From an uncultured Eubacteriales bacterium (GTDB lineage Bacteria; Bacillota; Clostridia; Oscillospirales; CAG-382), in assembly GCA_934444645.1 (NCBI GenBank), contig CAKSCV010000004.1:83655-147654 (forward strand): a stretch of DNA of 64,000 nucleotides, read 5' to 3'. This document shows, piece after piece, positions 62,268 through 64,000 of this stretch. Within the stretch, counting starts at the first letter, position 1, and each line of letters starts with the position of its first letter. The notes beneath the pieces were generated by a model. The model ran no database searches. It was given only the letters and a program-made list of their open reading frames with translations, and was not told the DNA's origin. A program made the position numbers and the translations under genes.

Positions 62268-62893
62268 AGAGATGTTCCTTGCTTTCTGTAGCCGGATTCG
62301 ATCTTGGCAATAAAGCGGTCAATATGTGCCAAAAGCTGCGGTGCAATGCTTTCTTTTTGGTCAGCTCCATCGTAAACGCTGTAAAGTAAGAACATTGGAC
62401 CATAAAAATCAAGTGCCAACTGCATCGCAGCCTCATCGGAATCCGCCAGCTTTCGGAAAATCGCCGCCATATACGCGACAGGACCGGTTGCCAGATAATC
62501 GTGGTAAAGCTGCGCAAGCTTTGGCTCACGGTATTGCTCCAGTGTCAGCATTTTGCGGAAATTGGAAGAAAAATGCTCTTTCGTCCAATGGTCAAACTGC
62601 GCGATACTGTATGTGCGGATTTTTTCAATCGGCGTTTTAAGATAAGCCTCCGCAAAGCCGTCCGGCTCTGTTTCCGGCATTTCATATTTCTCGGCGCGCT
62701 CATAATCCATTTTATTCATCTTTTCTACAATGCTGTCCAAAATCTCCTGCTTGCTTGCATAGTGCTTATACAAGGCGCCCTTGGTAATGCTTAACGCCCT
62801 TGCAATATCGCTCATGGATGTTCCCAAATATCCGCTTTGTGCAAATAATTCAAGCGCGGTTTCCAAAATGCGCTCTTTGGTATCTCCGCCCAT
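62264..62893 (-). CDS. TetR-family transcriptional regulator
   Basis: A 209-residue repressor-type protein. The N-terminal helix-turn-helix is KERILETALELFAQSGYLGT, followed by SMSDIARALSITKGALYKHY; the C-terminal ligand domain is helical and unlike any I can name. The start follows AGGAGTGAAATT. Its promoter is embedded in a perfect 17-bp inverted repeat, so it very probably represses itself. It leads a transcript with the KTR protein and perhaps the DUF6487-type gene. Confidence 0.9.
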   Translation of the reverse strand: MGGDTKERILETALELFAQSGYLGTSMSDIARALSITKGALYKHYASKQEILDSIVEKMNKMDYERAEKYEMPETEPDGFAEAYLKTPIEKIRTYSIAQFDHWTKEHFSSNFRKMLTLEQYREPKLAQLYHDYLATGPVAYMAAIFRKLADSDEAAMQLALDFYGPMFLLYSVYDGADQKESIAPQLLAHIDRFIAKIESGYRKQGTSL

Positions 62894-62904
62894 AATTTCA
62901 CTCC

Positions 62905-62963
62905 TATAATAGCAGTAACCGTTCGGTTACTGCTATTATAGCAAACGAACGGTTACCTGTCAA
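62905..62963 (-). promoter_or_regulatory. Perfect promoter and palindromic operator of the TetR gene
   Basis: Minus strand: TTGACA (complement of 62958-62963), 17 nt, TATAAT (complement of 62935-62940). A perfect inverted repeat (62905-62921 / 62924-62940, 17 bp, 2-nt spacer TT) contains the -10, and the same GTAACCG core recurs in the spacer. It is an almost certain self-operator. Confidence 0.85.
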
Positions 62964-63145
62964 GAGGTTTTGAACAGTTTTCAAAAAAAGATTATATGCC
63001 GGCCGCAAAAGAGCGGTTGTTTTTTGTTTTTCAAAACGCTGGACAATGCCTGCAATTTGTGCTATAATCATGAAAATTAAATTCCGTACAAGCGCGCTTA
63101 GCTTGTATGTGCATGGAAAAAACGATAATGGAGGTTTGAATAGCC

Positions 63146-63748
63146 GTGATTTCCGTAATTCTGATAAGTGCGGCGGTCGTCGCCGTCCTGTTACTTCTCT
63201 GGGTGTATGCTGCCAAAAACGGTTTGGTTAAAACGTTTTTCGAGCCGCCGGAACGAAAAGCCGGCAGACGGGGCGAAGAGCAGGCGACGGCTGTCATACG
63301 GTATTGTCTTCGTGCCGGCGATTACCTGTATACCAATGTGGAAAAATCGTATGACGGACAACGGGCGGAATTTGATAATATCATCATCAACCAATACGGC
63401 GTTTTTATTATTGAGGTCAAAAATTATGTCGGACAGCTTTCCGGAAAAGAAGACGACTACGAATGGGAGAAAACCAAAGTGACGGATGCCGGAAATCTGT
63501 ATACAAAGCTCGTCCGAAATCCGATCCGACAGGTCAAACGGCAAATCTACATTCTATCCAAATACCTGTGTTATTACGGCGTGGAGACGTATGTGAAGGG
63601 CTATGTCTTGCTTTTGGAAGGTAATAGCCCGGTCGAAAGCGAATATGTTCTTTCAAGCATCCATGCCATCGATTGCGTTTTACATACAAAAGGATATAAA
63701 ACCTTATCCGCAGGAACGCTTGAAACCATCAAAGAGTTGTTAAACTAA
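63146..63748 (+). CDS. NERD-domain membrane-anchored protein
   Basis: A 200-residue protein with one N-terminal membrane helix (ISVILISAAVVAVLLLLWVY) and a nuclease-related domain: GRRGEEQATAVI, EFDNIIINQYGVFIIEVKNY (the restriction-endonuclease-like D and E-x-K) and NPIRQVKRQIYILSKYL. The catalytic pattern is present, so nuclease activity is possible but unproven. The start is GTG at 63146, 10 nt after GGAGG. It lies between a TetR unit and a recombinase gene and may belong to accessory DNA. Confidence 0.88.
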   Translation: MISVILISAAVVAVLLLLWVYAAKNGLVKTFFEPPERKAGRRGEEQATAVIRYCLRAGDYLYTNVEKSYDGQRAEFDNIIINQYGVFIIEVKNYVGQLSGKEDDYEWEKTKVTDAGNLYTKLVRNPIRQVKRQIYILSKYLCYYGVETYVKGYVLLLEGNSPVESEYVLSSIHAIDCVLHTKGYKTLSAGTLETIKELLN

Positions 63749-63801
63749 AACCGGTTGTCTTAGTTCGCCGAAACCAACAAGCAGCCATGTTTTGAAAAGT
63801 G

Positions 63802-63839
63802 AATCCGCTTTTGCCCTGTTCGGCAGAAGCGGATTTTTT
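63802..63839 (+). terminator. Intrinsic terminator
   Basis: AATCCGCTT (63802-63810) / AAGCGGATT (63827-63835), an inner TGCC/GGCA, then T6. Confidence 0.9.
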
Positions 63840-63878
63840 GTGTGCATTCGTGTGTAAAAAAAGAAAGGTGCATTCGTT

Positions 63879-64000
63879 ATGAAAAAAATAACAGAGAACC
63901 GTATTCGCCATTTCAGAGAGTATCTGATCCATGAGGAAAAAAGCAAAGCAACCGTGGACAAATATGTGCATGATGTAACAGCCTTTGCCGCATGGCTGGG
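63879..64000 (+). CDS. Tyrosine recombinase, N-terminal fragment at the window edge
   Basis: Only 41 codons lie in the window. They begin MKKITENRIRHFREYL, then IHEEKSKATVDKYVHDVTAF, which is the SAM-like N-terminal domain of XerC/D-type integrases (the E-K-S-x-A-T-V-x-K-Y pattern). The start follows AAAGGTG. The catalytic domain is beyond the edge, so it cannot be told whether this is a chromosomal recombinase or the integrase of a mobile element. Confidence 0.8.
   Translation, partial: MKKITENRIRHFREYLIHEEKSKATVDKYVHDVTAFAAWL

Overview
The window looks like the chromosome of an anaerobic, Gram-positive member of the Firmicutes, most likely class Clostridia; I cannot place it more finely. 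Reasons: near-consensus sigma-A promoters (TTGACA, 17 nt, TATAAT-like) and strong AGGAGG-type ribosome sites almost everywhere; anaerobe enzymes (rubrerythrin, pyruvate phosphate dikinase, several radical-SAM proteins); Firmicutes families (DUF1292, ScpB, RecX, KTR-domain protein); and an S-layer-anchored surface enzyme. Coding sequence sampled near lysS is about 50% GC. No rRNA, tRNA, CRISPR array or complete transposon was found.

Layout. 0-4 kb: a DeoR-type repressor (cut by the left edge) divergent from a glycerol-1-phosphate-dehydrogenase-like gene and two xylose-isomerase-like TIM-barrel genes, then a YbaK-type aminoacyl-tRNA deacylase. 4-7 kb: a secreted beta-helix protein, divergent from a small membrane protein with an NYQ-repeat tail. 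7.3-10 kb: a minus-strand operon of radical-SAM activase-like protein, ADP-ribose-type Nudix hydrolase and aluminium-resistance/methionine-gamma-lyase-like enzyme. 10-20 kb: housekeeping genes (rplI-dnaB-tilS-ftsH, pyridoxal kinase-like, rubrerythrin, scpB, acetyltransferase, rsmI, radical SAM). 20.7-25.6 kb: a Gld-like ABC exporter operon with a DUF4340 partner. 25.6-30 kb: rarA, DUF1292, a structured untranslated stretch, an RluA-type pseudouridine synthase and a secreted transglutaminase-like protein.

30-52 kb is the more accessory part: a large REC/HD-GYP/PAS-like/GGDEF cyclic-di-GMP protein, a ProX-type deacylase with a probable regulated leader or sRNA, a secreted InlB-repeat protein followed by a 47-residue acidic peptide, an AraC regulator divergent from a Gfo/Idh/MocA oxidoreductase, a 1527-residue SLH-anchored GH99-like glycosidase, an AT-rich histidine phosphatase that looks imported, lysS (with a fused tRNA-binding domain) and greA, a PRPP-synthetase-like gene, a GNAT enzyme and a GH106-like glycosidase. 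These suggest a cell-surface glycan programme.

51.6-64 kb: a decayed XRE regulator, then a consensus promoter driving an elaborate leader with competing hairpins ahead of rpe; recA-recX; an acyltransferase-like gene; NfeD plus SPFH membrane-domain proteins; an NCS2 purine permease; ppdK; a self-regulated TetR/KTR-domain unit; a NERD-domain protein; and the first 41 codons of a tyrosine recombinase at the right edge.

The strongest candidates for undescribed biology are regulatory RNAs: the rpe leader (51882-52139), a minus-strand RNA upstream of the ProX-type gene (33375-33534) and the structured stretch 27336-27668; plus the short acidic peptide at 36052-36195.
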